A DNA stretch of 64,000 bases, from NCBI GenBank assembly GCA_946811695.1, contig OX328124.1, positions 59,598,754-59,662,753 of the forward strand, in the 5' to 3' direction. A model generated the notes under the pieces. It was given only the letters and a program-made list of their open reading frames with translations, ran no database searches and was not told the DNA's origin. The translations under genes were made by a program, and so were the position numbers. Position 1 is the first letter of the stretch. Every line of letters starts with the position of its first letter. Source of the DNA: Gonocerus acuteangulatus. Taxonomy: Eukaryota > Arthropoda > Insecta > Hemiptera > Coreidae. Shown in pieces: positions 1 through 11,745 of the stretch.

Positions 1-719
1 GTACCCTTACTTTTAAAATGGTATTACAATTAAGTGATTCCAAATAATTTAATTGCAATACCGTTTTAAAGAAAATCCAAACCAAACTCCCTGTGTTTAA
101 TTTTTTTAAAGAAAAAAAAAATATGTGGTCCATAAATAAATATTCATAAAAAATAGCAATACAAATGAGGCATTTAATTAAGGTTATGATTAGTTATAAG
201 TTGTCATAACCTACAACTGAAACTATATTCTTTATTTTCATTGATTTTTTTTTTTAAATATATTTATTTATTTTAAGGGCTTCACATCTAAAGCTAAAAC
301 CTCAACCTTGCGCAAATATAATATTAATATGTTATATTGTTTACCTGTTCATGTAATAATCCGTAACTGAGTTTTTTTTATGGATGAAAAAGTAGGTAAG
401 TCGTGCAGGGTTTATGTTATGTATGCCAAAAGGAAAGTTTTAAAAACATAGTTTGTTGTTTCAAATACACTTTCACATATTTTTGTTCACTTTTTTTTCC
501 TTTCTATTAAAGCTTCTGTTTCAAATTTTATGGTTCATGCACTCTTCTATAAGGATAGTCCTTCTATCATAGGAAATAGGGGCCTCTAAGAATAAAAACA
601 AATTTAAGATATTTTTCTTGCAGTTATGGACAACAATGAATTAAAGGTATTTGGGAATTTCAATAACGACATTGACTTGGCGAGCAACAATATTTTTACC
701 AGAATTGCAACCGTATTTA
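1..719. other. AT-rich intergenic stretch, no gene seen
   Basis: Every frame is closed by frequent stops. There are short A and T runs only. I recognise no motif, repeat family or RNA gene here. Confidence 0.5.
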
Positions 720-1468
720 AACATTTAGTCCAAGAGCTGGTAACACACTTTTCAAGTGTTTTATGTGCCTTGAAATTGTCGTATAGTGGGTCTCTAGTGT
801 AGATAAAAAGTTAAGTATATGGTTGCTGGACATACCTTGAAACACCAGGTACTGCGCATGGTAATCAGTAACAAACTATGGGCCAAAAATAGTGTTTTAT
901 TCAGAAGCCATAAGTGTTCAATGTAAAATTAAGGCAATGCTATAATGAATAATATATAAGGCAGACACTTTTAAGTGGGATACATATATAAAAAAAAAAA
1001 AAAAAAAACCGAAGTGGGTTTTTTGTAATATTAAATGAAGTCTCTTCTTCACACTGCTATTTAAACACCATAATTGAAAATAATTACAAAAGGGCAGACA
1101 CTTTTTGTGAGGTTTAGTAATCAGCAAACATGAAAATAAATTCAGCCGATGATAGACCTCAATACACTGTGTGTAACCGTAAGAGTGAGTGAGAGCACCA
1201 ATCATCTGGACAGGACAGTTGTGGCTGTTCTAGAAATAAAGCAATTTGCCTTAATTATACATTAAAGATTGTTGGCTTCTGAATAAAATACCATTTTAGT
1301 GACATATTTTTTTAACACCTTTCCCCTATGTGCAGTACCTGGTGTTCCAAGGTATGTCCAGGCTACACATATATGCCTTACCTATCCACGACATGCAATA
1401 CACCAAAATTCCAAGGTGCATAAAACACTTCATGAAATGTGCGTTACCAGCTCTCCGACTAAATGTTG
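720..1468. mobile_element. MITE-like element with ~230-bp imperfect inverted arms
   Basis: The left arm (about 720-945) reads as the reverse complement of the right arm (about 1235-1468). Matching landmarks are AGAGCTGGTAAC at 735, CCAGGTACTGC at 846 and AGAAGCCATAAG at 903, each with its complement on the far side. The ~290-bp centre holds poly-A and two GGCAGACACTTTT copies in opposite orientation. No transposase is visible, so this is non-autonomous. Superfamily and exact ends are unresolved. Confidence 0.75.
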
Positions 1469-1949
1469 ACAGTCAGAGGATATAACTATCTCAGACAAAA
1501 GAAAGCATATGTCAGAATATAATGATTAAATTATTATGGATATTAAATTAATAAAAAATTGCATGGAAAATTTAATTACTTATTCATTTATTAGAACACC
1601 ACAATTCACGTGACTTCCTCTTCTTATAAAAATAATATTTTAATACATTAATTTATCTGCAAAAAAAATAGCATGCATTAAGAATAACTTTATTAAAAAA
1701 AAATTAAAGTGAGGCTGCCCAAATTAATAGGGTTGCTAAACCATACAGCTCTTGTAACAATAAAATAATGTTTCAAAACGTGGTGAAAATTAATTCATTT
1801 ATATACATTCATTTGTATGATTATAAACATTTATGTAATTTATTATGTACATCTATCAATATGCGAATAAAAAAATAAGTTAAATATAACAACATTTAAT
1901 ATAATATTTTAATAATATTTGCATATGTATGTGAGAGAATTAATTTAAA
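1469..1949. other. AT-rich stretch, nothing recognised
   Basis: Low-complexity AT-rich DNA lies between the MITE and the copia remnant. I see no coding signal and no repeat match to the rest of the window. Confidence 0.4.
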
Positions 1950-2760
1950 GTTCATAAATTTAAGTCCTTTACAAAATCCCATTTAGAAGTTATTATTTGT
2001 TCTGGTTTCCTAACAAAATTTTTACTACCATATAAATTAAAGTTAGAAACATCTGGTTTCTTTCCAAAACAGTTTTCATAGGGTATTTTATTGTTAATGG
2101 TGTTAGCTAAAGAGAGATTTTTCAAATAAGTTGCTGCACAGATCATTTCTGGCCAACATTTTTTTCTACAATAGCTTCTGCCAGTAAACAATGAGATATA
2201 TTCATAATTGTTCTAGTAAATCACACCATTTAATTCATGAACATATGAGGGACAGGGATTAATTATGATACCCTTTTTTTTTTTGGTAGTCATAATTCTT
2301 ACTATTTAAATATTCCTTACCAATGTCATATCTCACAATACCAATTCTCTTATTTCCTAAGTTTTCAACCTCATTTACGTATTGAACAAAGGAATGAAAA
2401 ACTTCTGTTTTAGATTTAATAGTTTAAATCCTAGCAATCTTACTATTTATTTGAGTGAGACCGCGACAAAGGGAATTCATCACTAAACACTTAAATAACA
2501 ATAAACAATACTGAACAATTATGAAGAAATTAACATGAGAGCAATCTTACTATAATCATCTATAAATGAAACAAAATATTTTTCACCTTTGAGACTCATA
2601 GTTAAAAAAAGGTCCACATCAGTGTAAACAATTCCAAAATACTTTTATCCTTGTTCTTATTGTTATTTACACACTTCATCAGTTTCAATAAAAAAGTTAA
2701 GTGTTTTTCCACATACTAAAACCCTCTCCATCAAATACCAGTACATATTCATTTATTCAT
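1950..2760 (-). pseudogene. Broken Ty1/copia Gag-Pol remnant (integrase core)
   Basis: Read on the minus strand, the segment gives typical copia integrase pieces in order. First comes SLKGEKYFVSFIDDYSK (about 2600-2550). Then KTEVF..FVQYVNEVENL and a degraded RYDIGKEYLN block that normally carries the second catalytic Asp. Then GIIINPCPSYVHELNG, and last CWPEMICAATYLKN..FGKKPDVSNF (2191-1952). About 100 bp upstream of the integrase, near 2740-2700, a Gag-like FDGEGFSMWK sits with the rest of Gag and protease missing. That suggests an internal deletion joining the Gag N-terminus to integrase. Frameshifts and stops separate the pieces, and neither RT/RNase H nor LTRs are visible. In an intact element this would integrate cDNA; here it is dead. 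Confidence 0.85.
2446..2539 (-). mobile_element. 94-bp retroposed fragment with 13-bp TSD inside the copia remnant
   Basis: AGCAATCTTACTA occurs at 2433-2445 and again at 2540-2552, flanking 94 bp that are foreign to the copia reading frame. In minus orientation the insert ends in CTCAAATAAA, like the 3' end of a 5'-truncated LINE or SINE. The duplicated target, short A-rich end and interrupted integrase all point to target-primed retroposition. The parent family is not identified. Confidence 0.7.
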
Positions 2761-3269
2761 TAAACAGAAAAGCGAGTGAGGGATACCGAATACTATAACC
2801 GACATTGCAACCTTCCTTTACTAAAGAGATAAAAAAACTCTCTCAACAAAAGTATTGAAATTATTAAAGTTCTGAATAGAAACATGAACACTTAATTAAA
2901 TTATATTAGACCAAATTATGATTAGATAAACACAGAACATTTTTATGATATACTTATTTATACGATATTAGTCTATATTCTGGTTAGAGCAGTGTTGCCC
3001 TAGGCAATCAAATCAAAATTGATTTAATATGAAGAAAACTGATCTGATATTAAGAAAATTAATCTTAAAAAATATGATATTTTATTATATGATATCTTAT
3101 ATGATATTTGTCCAAACTCTGAGAATATAAACCTACTATTTAGATAAACAAACAAAGGTTTTGTATTGCACTTCTTCTTAGAAGGAGGGGCAACACTGGA
3201 AAGAAAATGCCGATTTCTGACTATAAACTCTTCTGTATATGACAGTTTCGAACTCGTTACTTCCAAACT
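2761..3269. other. AT-rich stretch, nothing recognised
   Basis: No gene or repeat is identified. The minus-strand open frame near 3024-3266 is short and featureless and is not supported as a gene. Confidence 0.4.
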
Positions 3270-3420
3270 ATGAATCCTAGAAGATTTTGAGCTAGACTAC
3301 GAGATTTCCCGGATCAAGACGTATCTATGTGCGAGGTTTGGTCAATATCAGTCAAACGATGTGGATTTGTATAAGGAACAAACAAACAGACACGTGATTT
3401 TTATATATATAGATTAATTA
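3270..3420 (+). repeat. Dispersed repeat 'Z' ending in a TA tract
   Basis: It shares ACGAGA-TTCC-GGATCAAGAC and GTGGATTTGTATAAGGAAC, followed by ACAGACACGTGATTT and (TA)n, with 15590-15838. The sequence is unclassified and has no coding content. A TA-rich tract continues to about 3500. Confidence 0.6.
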
Positions 3421-3499
3421 TATATTATATATTATATATAAATATATATATATATAGGTATATATATAGGTATAGGTAATATATTATATTATATATTAG

Positions 3500-3541
3500 C
3501 CACCAAAATGGCCAATATATTGTATTTGCCATTTTGGTGGT
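3500..3541. repeat. Short hairpin
   Basis: CCACCAAAATGGC is followed about 16 bases later by its complement GCCATTTTGGTGG. It forms a 13-bp stem next to TA-rich DNA. Function unknown; possibly a solo TIR pair. Confidence 0.5.
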
Positions 3542-3845
3542 TCTCCTTTTAACATAAGGAATTCATGCGAATGTTTTCTTTGTCCGATTCTCATTCGGGT
3601 TATGACTACCTCCTCTCTCCTGCTAGCCTTCGATGAAGATTCCCAGCATTCTATTAAGGATTTTATTTCCCTTAATTTATTGTTTACTACATCTTGCCAT
3701 CACCAATTTTCTCTTACGGGGGCAATAGGATTGACTATTCAGTTTCTTTCTCAAAATAATGATTCCATTACGAAGTGAGATAAAATTTTATCTTAGATTT
3801 TTTTTTTTTTTTTTTTTTTTATATAATACGTTTTTTAACATCTGT

Positions 3846-4305
3846 TAAAAAATCCATCAAAACACAAAATGAAATAGTCTGTGCTGAGGAAGAATTTTCT
3901 CTGAAATTCATCAGAGAACACAGAGGCAGCAAGCGGAGATGGGCAGTGGTAGAAGTCAGCCCTGGAGTGAGAAGAAGCCTTCTGGAGAAGAGAGTGAAGC
4001 TGTTCTACTCCATCTGTGCTGTTGAGGACTACCTGGCCGTGAGGAGATGTTCAAACTGCTCAAGACTTGGACACGGGAACACCAGTCAGGAGTGCAAGAA
4101 CCAGCTAGCCTGTCCGATCTGCGGGGGACAACACGATCTCAAAGCATGTAAGTCCAATGTTAATAAATGCATCAATTGTTCAAATTTCAATAACAGATGT
4201 AAGCCACACCTCAGAGTTGATGTGAATCATTCTGCTATCTCAAAAGAATGTCCTTCATACAAAGCTGCAATTTCAAGATTAATACAAAATACCAATTATG
4301 ATTAG
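3846..4305 (+). CDS. LINE-A ORF1, N-terminally truncated Gag-like zinc-knuckle protein
   Basis: ORF1 proteins of this group coat LINE RNA. The frame is open from upstream of the truncation point to the stop at 4303-4305, so there is no native start. Visible order: a WAVVEVSPGVRRSLLEK segment typical of the region just before the knuckles; knuckle 1 CSNCSRLGHGNTSQEC; knuckle 2 CPICGGQHDLKAC; then a third Cys/His cluster and a closing HSAISKECPSYKAA, common in R1/Jockey-type ORF1. About 150 residues remain where ~400 or more would be expected. The protein cannot be made normally, because element promoter and start codon were lost. Assignment is by motif order and by ORF2 lying 194 bp downstream. 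Confidence 0.82.
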
Positions 4306-4499
4306 ATGCAAATATTGGTATAGTCTTAATAAATTAAATTCAATTTTATTTATAGAAATACTTTTGCAGCTTGTTTTTATTATTTTCATTCACTCCTTAT
4401 TAAAATTTAAAATAATTTCAATACTTTACAACTGGAAATACCCTATAACCTTCCTTTTATTTGATAACAAATTTCTTCTTCATAACTATTTATATATCA

Positions 4500-7400
4500 A
4501 TGGTTAATAAAACATGTGTTAATGTAAACATTGCACAATTTAATAGCAGACATTCTTGGAAGGCTATGAACTATATAAAACATATGATTGATACAATGAA
4601 ACTAGACATTCTATTATTACAAGAGCCATATCTAAAACATAATAAAACATATGGCTATTCAAATAGATATAGAGTATTGGAATTTGGAAAAAACAAAACA
4701 CGTGCTAGTACCATAGTAATTAATAAAAATATTAATATTCTTTTTTTAACAGATTTATCGGACGATGATATGTGCGTTATTAAACTTAATATAATAAATA
4801 CAAGTTTCATTTTAATAAATATGTATTTTGATATTACTAAAAATGTTGAGGAGGATTTAATAAAAATCGAAAAGGTAATGAATAGATATCCTAACCATGG
4901 TATTCTAATCGCAGCTGATACGAACTGTAGATCGCCTCTCTGGTTTGATAGAATAAGGAATGAAAGAGGTCGTATATTAGAAAACTTTATTCTCTCTAAA
5001 AATCTATTTATAATAAACGACAATGACTTAAAACCTACTTTCTCATCCTCTAATGGTAACAGCAACATAGACTTGACAATAACAAATGGAACTATGACCA
5101 AATACATACATGACTGGACAAAGCACGACGAAGAGAATTTTTCAGACCATTCCATATTAACTTACACATTGAAAATATCAAAAGGTAATAGGCAATTCTT
5201 TACAAATGAAAAAGCTTATATTACCAAACATGCCAACTGGGATATTTTCCAGAAAAAATTGGAAGATTATATTAAAATAAAATTTGTACCTACCACTAAT
5301 GCATTACCAAATCTAGAATCATACTTGATTGACTCTCTGGATTCAAGAGGAATTAATATAACCGTAAGCCTATTTCATAAGTGCCTAATTAAGACATGCA
5401 ACAGTCTATTTTTAAGACACAAAAAGCATAGGACTATGAAATCGGCTCCTTGGTGGACTCAAGAACTGACTGAACTAAGACACAAAACCAACACATTAAG
5501 ACGACAATTCCAACGTACAAAAAACAATCCAGATTTAAGACAAACTCGGAAAAATGCTTACTTACAAATAAAATCTACTTACACTACAACAATAAAGAGG
5601 GAAAAATTAAATTCATGGAAAACGTACTGCAATAACATAGACAAAACTAATCCTTGGACATGGATATATAAACACTCAATTGGAAAATTAAGGACTGATT
5701 TACAACTACGTACAATACAGAAAAGTGACGGAACTTTCACGACAGACACTGAGGAAACACTACAACATTTAATGAACAACTTCTTCATATGTGACAACCC
5801 TACTAACGACACTGACATACACATCACCATGAGACGAAACAGTAAACTACTACCCAATACTCAGGACGACAGTACTTTAGCAGATATAGAGATAAGACAT
5901 TTAATTAATAACTTAAATCCACGCAAAGCAGCTGGATTTGATTTAATTACTGTAGAAATATTTCAAAAAGTTTTTAATATTTTCCCATGTTTTATAATAA
6001 ACTTGTATAAAAAGTGTTTCAATAGTGGAATCTTCCCTGATGTATGGAAAATTTCTAAGGTAATCCCAGTACCTAAACATAATGGACAGAACTAGAGACC
6101 TATAAGTATCATTCCAGTCGGAGGCAAAGTTCTAGAAAAAATTATCAACTCCAGACTTTCTTATCACCTTATTAAGCATGCCAGGCTTGGGTTCACGCCT
6201 CAAACAAGTACTGTAGATGCTCTTCATAAAATTGTGAATTTATTAAGATCGCAGTTGCAAGAAAAGAAGCATATTGTGATAATTTCGTTGGACATCAAAG
6301 GAGCATTTGACCATGCTTGGTGGCCATCGATATTCGAATCACTACACAAACACCAATGCCCCCAAAATATTTACAGATTACTAACAGACTATCTCCATAA
6401 TAGACATGTATACATGACACTACAAAACACGACGGTACATACATCACAGAACAGAGGTACTCCACAAGGATCAGCTTGTTCACCACTACTATGGAACCTA
6501 ATTATGGACAGTTTACTTACAACAGAAACACCTGAAGGGACAGAGATTATAGCATTTGCTGACGACATTTTACTTACAGTAGTTGGGACAAACTTAACTG
6601 AATTAGAAGAACGTGCAAACTTAACTTTAGACACAATTAATGAATGGACGAACAGACACAAACTTACGTTTAACTTGGAGAAATCGACATACACACTATT
6701 TACAAGAAGAAGAAATATACCTAAATTAGACATTACCCTAAATGGACAAACTCTTCAAGAAAAAACTGTTCTTAAATATCTAGGACTTTATATTGACAAC
6801 AAGTTGAAATGGAACTATCACATTACTAACTTACAAACACGACTATTTTCAATAATAAATGGACTATCGATGGCTGCCAGAGTCACTTGGGGTCTTAATT
6901 CGGACGCATTAGCCACAATCTACAAAGGGGCGATAGTCCCCATTTTGACATACGGGATTGAAATATGGGGCCATGCTTTAAGTGTGAAAAGAAATGTGAA
7001 AAAACTAGAAAGAGTACAGAGATTAGCTGCGATTAAAATATCCAGGGGATATCGTACATTATCGTATGAAGCATCATGTGTTTTAGCTAACACATTGCCA
7101 ATTCACATCAAAGCTGAGGAAATGTTAAGGCTACATAGGTTATTGAAATTGAAAGAAATTCCAGAAGACTTTACATATCAGATCATCACAGCTCATGACA
7201 TAGAACAAGACATACGGTTCACGAACTGGTTACACCCTAAAGACAACATTGTACCGGCTGACGATGTAAAAACAACATGGACTTATCACATTTACACGGA
7301 CGGAAGTAAAAGCAATGACTGTGTTGGATCTGCATACATAATACTAAAAGACGACTTAACTATTGACAGCGGACAATACAGACTATCACCACTATGTACG

Positions 7401-8144
7401 AACAACCAGGCAGAAAACCTTGCAATCATAAAAGCAGTAGAAACACTATATTCCATAAGTCAAGACGGAGACACATGCATAATATACACTGACAGCAAGA
7501 CAAACATAGCACGGATATACAACAGCCAAAATCATAACGAACAGACTGAGCACATTAGAACACTACTAATTCTGTGTAAACAGAAAAATGTGACAGTTAC
7601 AATAACATGGATTAAAGGACATTCTGGACTATTAGGGAACGAGACAGTTGACTTACTCGCAAAATCAGCTTCAAAAGACACGACTTTACCTATATCTTAC
7701 TCTAAACTTACATCACAGACTATAAAAACACTACTGCGAGACAAATCAATACAAAAATGGGACGAACGATGGACGAACACAACTAAAGGAAGACATTTAC
7801 ACAAATTCATACCTACAATACTCACTAGACAAAAATTAACACTTAACAACTTTAAAATGACTCAATTCATATCAGGACATGGACCGACGAAAAGTTATTT
7901 ATACAGATTTAAACTTATAACTACTAACACATGTAAATGCGACAATATGACTGAACAGACTTACGACCATCTCCTGTTCGACTGTACATTACTGGACGGA
8001 CCCAGGACAAAACTGATTAAGGACATTACCTTACAGGACGGAACTTGGCCCGTTGACAAACCCGACTTATTACTTACATATTTTAAGGAATTTGATGCAT
8101 TTATTAAACAACTGGACCTAAAAAATATCAATCAACTCATCTGA
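4500..8144 (+). pseudogene. LINE-A ORF2: endonuclease/RT/RNase H, one in-frame stop
   Basis: ORF2 proteins nick target DNA and reverse-transcribe their own RNA there. The ATG at 4500 sits just before NVNIAQFNSR, the usual endonuclease start. Residues about 1-220 form the APE-type endonuclease (E42 in LLQEPY, D140/N142 in ADTN, D216-H217 in SDHS). RT spans about 440-760, with TPQGSACSPLLW and FADD at 686-689. RNase H begins at YTDGSK (D934) and continues through QAENLAI, YTDSKTN and IKGHSG. A CKCDN..HLLFDC zinc motif lies near the C-terminus. A TAG at 6093-6095 (codon 532) interrupts the conserved block whose usual form is YRPISL, apparently a Tyr-to-stop change; the same frame then runs open to 8144. 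So one substitution separates this from a full-length 1214-residue frame. Confidence 0.88.
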
Positions 8145-8359
8145 ATGCCCACATATGTATTATGTTATTTACATATGTATATAATTTTGTTTATTTACTT
8201 TTTTTTTTTTTTATCAGTTTTCGTTTTATTTTTATTTTTATTATTGTCATTTAATTTCAGTATTCATATTAATTGTAAAAGAATTCATTATTTATGTACA
8301 TGCCTAATCAAAATACGTGTAGTATCCAGAAAGGATGGCATACGTAGATAAATAAACTC

Positions 8360-8386
8360 CCACGCTGGAGGGTTACTCCAACGTGG
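8360..8386 (+). other. Terminal stem-loop of the LINE-A 3' UTR
   Basis: CCACGCTGGAGGGTTACTCC followed by AACGTGG folds into a stem with loop GGGTTAC, 14 bases before the element end. In stringent-type LINEs a 3' stem-loop is recognised by the RT; a similar role here is inference. Confidence 0.6.
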
Positions 8387-8400
8387 AAAACATGAAAAAA

Positions 8401-9772
8401 AACATCTGTACATTTTTAAGTACATTGGTTAAGTTTGCTCACAAATATGATTAATGATATATACAAAAATTGATTAATACAACTGACAACAAAGTAAAAA
8501 AAAAAAAATAAAAAATAAAAATAAATAAATAAAATAAAATAAAAAAGAAATAACAAAATAATTTAAATGTAAATATATGAATAAATGGTAATCATAATAA
8601 AATAAATGAAAATAACTGAATAATAAATAAGTAAAGACGAAAAAAAAATATTAAAAAAAAATAATAATAACAAATAATAATGATAATAACACTCATGGAA
8701 GGAGCCAATCAATATTGGTACTTCCTAGTTATCTTAGATAGCCAAACATTCTAAGCCTTATTGACCAGCGTTGGTTGGAACCGCGTCGTTGGAGGGTTAC
8801 TCCAACGTACAAAACAGGACGTATCCACACACTACAAATGTCGGTTATTAAGACTTTTTTTTTTTTTTAATAGTACTTTAAATCTACTTCAAACGCAATA
8901 AGAATTCATGTATTTTCGTTGAGATGCATGTGTGCAAAATGTTCAACTCAATCCGCCTTTTTTGACAACACGAAATTTCTAGTCTCACACTTTTTTTAAA
9001 AAAGGTACAGATATCAATAACTCATTCATTAAGTTCGGACCATTTTTGAGGCAGCTAAAGTGCTAACAGACTATAAGGAAAATACTTTAACATAAAAAAT
9101 GTTAACGATCTTTTTTTCGTGACGTATGGGTTATGATCGTCAAAATTTCTTGTTGTATGTCACGATTTCGTCATCAGGTCGACTTTAAAACTGTGTTTCC
9201 TCCCTATAAGAAAGAAGGAAGTGTGTTTGATTGGATAACCACGATCAATATGAGCAATATAAAAAGATTTTCTTTATCGAAAGAAGCAAGGACATGGAGG
9301 ATCAAGGTTAGAAATCCAGATTAGGATATTCGAAAGAATCATTGAGAGAAAATTATTTAAATTTTAACGTCCATGCCTTTTTTTTTCTAAAGAAAAGTCA
9401 CCACCCCATAGTGGGACGCCTTAACAGTCACGGCCACCGGGTCTCTATATTGAGAGAAAAACTCGACGGGGAAAGCAACCTGCTGTTTATTCGTCATTGG
9501 GACCTACATTCGCTAAAAGCCTGATTTCGTTTTAATTTCTCCAACCTTCTTATAATCAGGTTTTTTCTTCTTTAAATAGGTTATGTTTACTAATTTGTTT
9601 TTTTTTTTTCTTTCATCGATTCCCACGGGCTTCAGTCGAGATGGCGCAGCCGAGTTTTAATGTGTTACTTGTTTACAGAGAAAGTTAAAGAAACTGAGAA
9701 GGCGGTGTAAGATCAAGAATGATATTTTAAGGTGGTTACTAACGTTCCTTTTATTTAAGCAGTTATCTGACA
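8401..9772. other. A-rich tract and second LINE-A-like 3' hairpin; otherwise no gene
   Basis: 8490-8690 is an A/AT-rich simple stretch. 8787-8807 holds a second hairpin, CGTTGGA-GGGTTAC-TCCAACG, followed by an AAAACAGGA tail resembling the LINE-A end. This may be a very short 3' fragment of a related LINE. From 8830 to 9772 I see no motif; the open frames at 9133-9324 and 9342-9524 lack any recognisable domain. Confidence 0.5.
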
Positions 9773-10038
9773 GATCATATCGTCGATACAAATGCAAACT
9801 AACGAATATGAAAAAATGCATCTTTCCTTGTCCATCTTTAATAATTTCTGCTGGACTTATTTACGGCAAATTCTTCAATCTGACTTCACTCTATTAAAGG
9901 GAAATTATTCCACTATCAAAAGGTCAAATCTGCCGAATATTTGACTGTCCAAAAAAAAGTTATGAATAAATACTTTTCCACTCTGAAAAGTGGTGATTTT
10001 CATATTCGTTAGTTTGCTTTTGTATCGACGATATTATC
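9773..10038. mobile_element. 266-bp MITE with ~40-bp TIRs
   Basis: The left end ATATCGTCGATACAAATGCA and following bases mirror the right end, which closes in TTTTGTATCGACGATAT, with about two mismatches over ~38 bp. There is no coding potential. Superfamily unknown, since no clear target duplication can be fixed by eye. Confidence 0.8.
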
Positions 10039-11048
10039 TTTTTACTGGACATACATTTTTTTCGCAGATTTCTTATCTACATTATACCCTCGATAACTGA
10101 TAAGTTCACACAATGTTTCACTCCAACAAGACAGCACACATCATACAATATCCACATAAACGCAAGATGTGTAGCATCCTTTAAATTTATGAATGCCTGT
10201 AAAAATCGTTATTATTTCTGGTCGTTTTGAATGGAATAGTTTATTTCTGCATTGGATATGTGCAAGTTCCCATTCATTTTTAGTTAGAGTATGAGTTGCG
10301 TATACCGTTTTATTTCCTCCCTATTTCGTTGTTGCTTGAGTTCAAAATGCTTTTGGAAAATATGTGAAGATATTTCTGGGGACTAATACATACATATATA
10401 GTAACGCTGACCTCTTATCTGTACTATAATACATAGAAATTCATCCCTGTTCGTGCAGATAGAAATAAATCTCTTCATTAGCAAAATATTTTTCTCATAA
10501 TTGACATTTATGATTTAATGAAAAATGATACTAATGTTCGTGGCGTGGAAGCTTATGCATGAGAATATTTATAAATAAATTGAATAGCTAATTTCATTTT
10601 ATTTTTCTACATTTACTGTCTAATGTATGAAATATATCAAAAATATTACATATTCGAGGTCACCCCAATAAAGTATTAAATATTTCTGATTTTCCCACGA
10701 TTAATGCAGACATTTTCGTTTTTTATCTCTGAGTTTAAAATATCATTCAACGGACAGCCTGAAATTAACCTTACTAGAATGTATTTGTGGGTATACTTTT
10801 TTTATAACTTTACACTTTTCCTTTTTCTCCATCTAGCTTCTTCAGCCTAGCGTCCATAGATTTTTTTCCATCCTAATATCCTGTAGTAGTAGATTATTGT
10901 TGCTAGTCTAGATGTGCTTCCGTCAAAAACAAACAAAAAAAACAAAACAAAAAACACGCTTTTTGCGAAATACCAACCGCTGGAAAAGCCGTTAAAAAAT
11001 ATTCAAGAAACGAGACAATGGTTGCAGCTTCAATTATATGTGACTCTG
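10039..11048. other. Unannotated AT-rich stretch
   Basis: I see no coding domain, RNA gene or repeat match in the window. Frequent stops close all frames. Confidence 0.4.
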
Positions 11049-11745
11049 GGTCTGTTTGCGAATACCACATCCACTTACTTGTGAAGCATCTGTAGTGATT
11101 ATAACAGTGATTCAGCGCATTCGCATAACTCATTAGCTTTCTTATTCGCTAACCGTATGGGCAATTCTATTGGTTGTTGCTGGTAGTAAACTAACCTTTA
11201 ACAATCAAGTCAATCCAACTCGCAAAAATTAATAGAATTCTATTCATTTTTGCGAGTTGACTTGGCTAGAGTTTTGATATCGTCCTGAGCGAGCGTAGCG
11301 AGCGGAAACTCTTAGCACGTATGCCCATAATGCGATATAAATATAAATATGTTATAGAACCACCTGACACAAAAATCGGTGAGGAGGCCCCTAAACTTCA
11401 CAATTAAGTACCATTGATTTTTATAATACATATTAACCTTTTTATTAATAAATACGGTTTGCTGAAATATATTCTGCTTATTTTCATTTATGCTTCACAA
11501 GCCTAAAAGTATTACTAACAAATACAAGTTATTAGTTAGAAACCATATTATATAAATATAGTAGTAAAAAAAGTTACTATTAGTAGTGATCACAGTGATT
11601 TTAAGTACTTTTCATTACTGTATTAACTTTTTGATTACTATATTTATGTAATATGGTTTCGAACCTTAGATGACATGTAAAGAAGCAATAGATAACCTGC
11701 AAAGAACCTGTAAGCTAATCAGAAAGTACCAAAATCACAGTTAAA
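11049..11745 (-). mobile_element. Second copy of the GGGTCTTTTTGCG TIR element
   Basis: It starts GGGTCTGTTTGCGAATACCA and runs parallel to the reverse complement of 47281-50432 minus its hAT insert. Shared landmarks are the GAGCGAGCGTAGCGAGCGG block (about 11289), the CCAACTCGC inverted pair (about 11216-11260), TTTATTAATAAA (about 11440) and the AACCTGCAAAGAACCTGTAAGC block (about 11695). The distal TIR is decayed. It is non-autonomous. Confidence 0.7.
11538..11662. mobile_element. ~125-bp foldback mini-MITE
   Basis: AGAAACCATATTATATAAAT at the left mirrors ATTTATGTAATATGGTTTCG at the right, with matching TAGTA/TTACT blocks further in. It lies inside the 11049-11745 repeat and is absent from the 47-50 kb copy. 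Confidence 0.65.

Larger units (their letters stand above)
3846..8400 (+). mobile_element. LINE-A: 5'-truncated R1/LOA-like non-LTR retrotransposon
   Basis: The element starts inside ORF1 and ends in a short A run. AACATCTGT occurs at 3837-3845 and at 8401-8409, exactly abutting both ends, which gives a 9-bp target-site duplication. It carries the C-terminal part of ORF1 (zinc knuckles) and an ORF2 with endonuclease, RT, RNase H and a terminal Cys-His motif. Endonuclease style (QFNSRHSW, LLQEPY, SNIDLT) resembles the R1 group, while the RNase H domain is shared across the I/LOA/R1 superfamily. A 3' UTR of ~256 bp closes with a stem-loop. Truncation at the 5' end is the usual outcome of target-primed reverse transcription. 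Confidence 0.9.

Noticed and set aside
6093..6095. Programmed stop-codon readthrough in LINE-A ORF2
   Set aside because: The TAG replaces a conserved Tyr and the element is 5'-truncated; a simple inactivating mutation is more likely.
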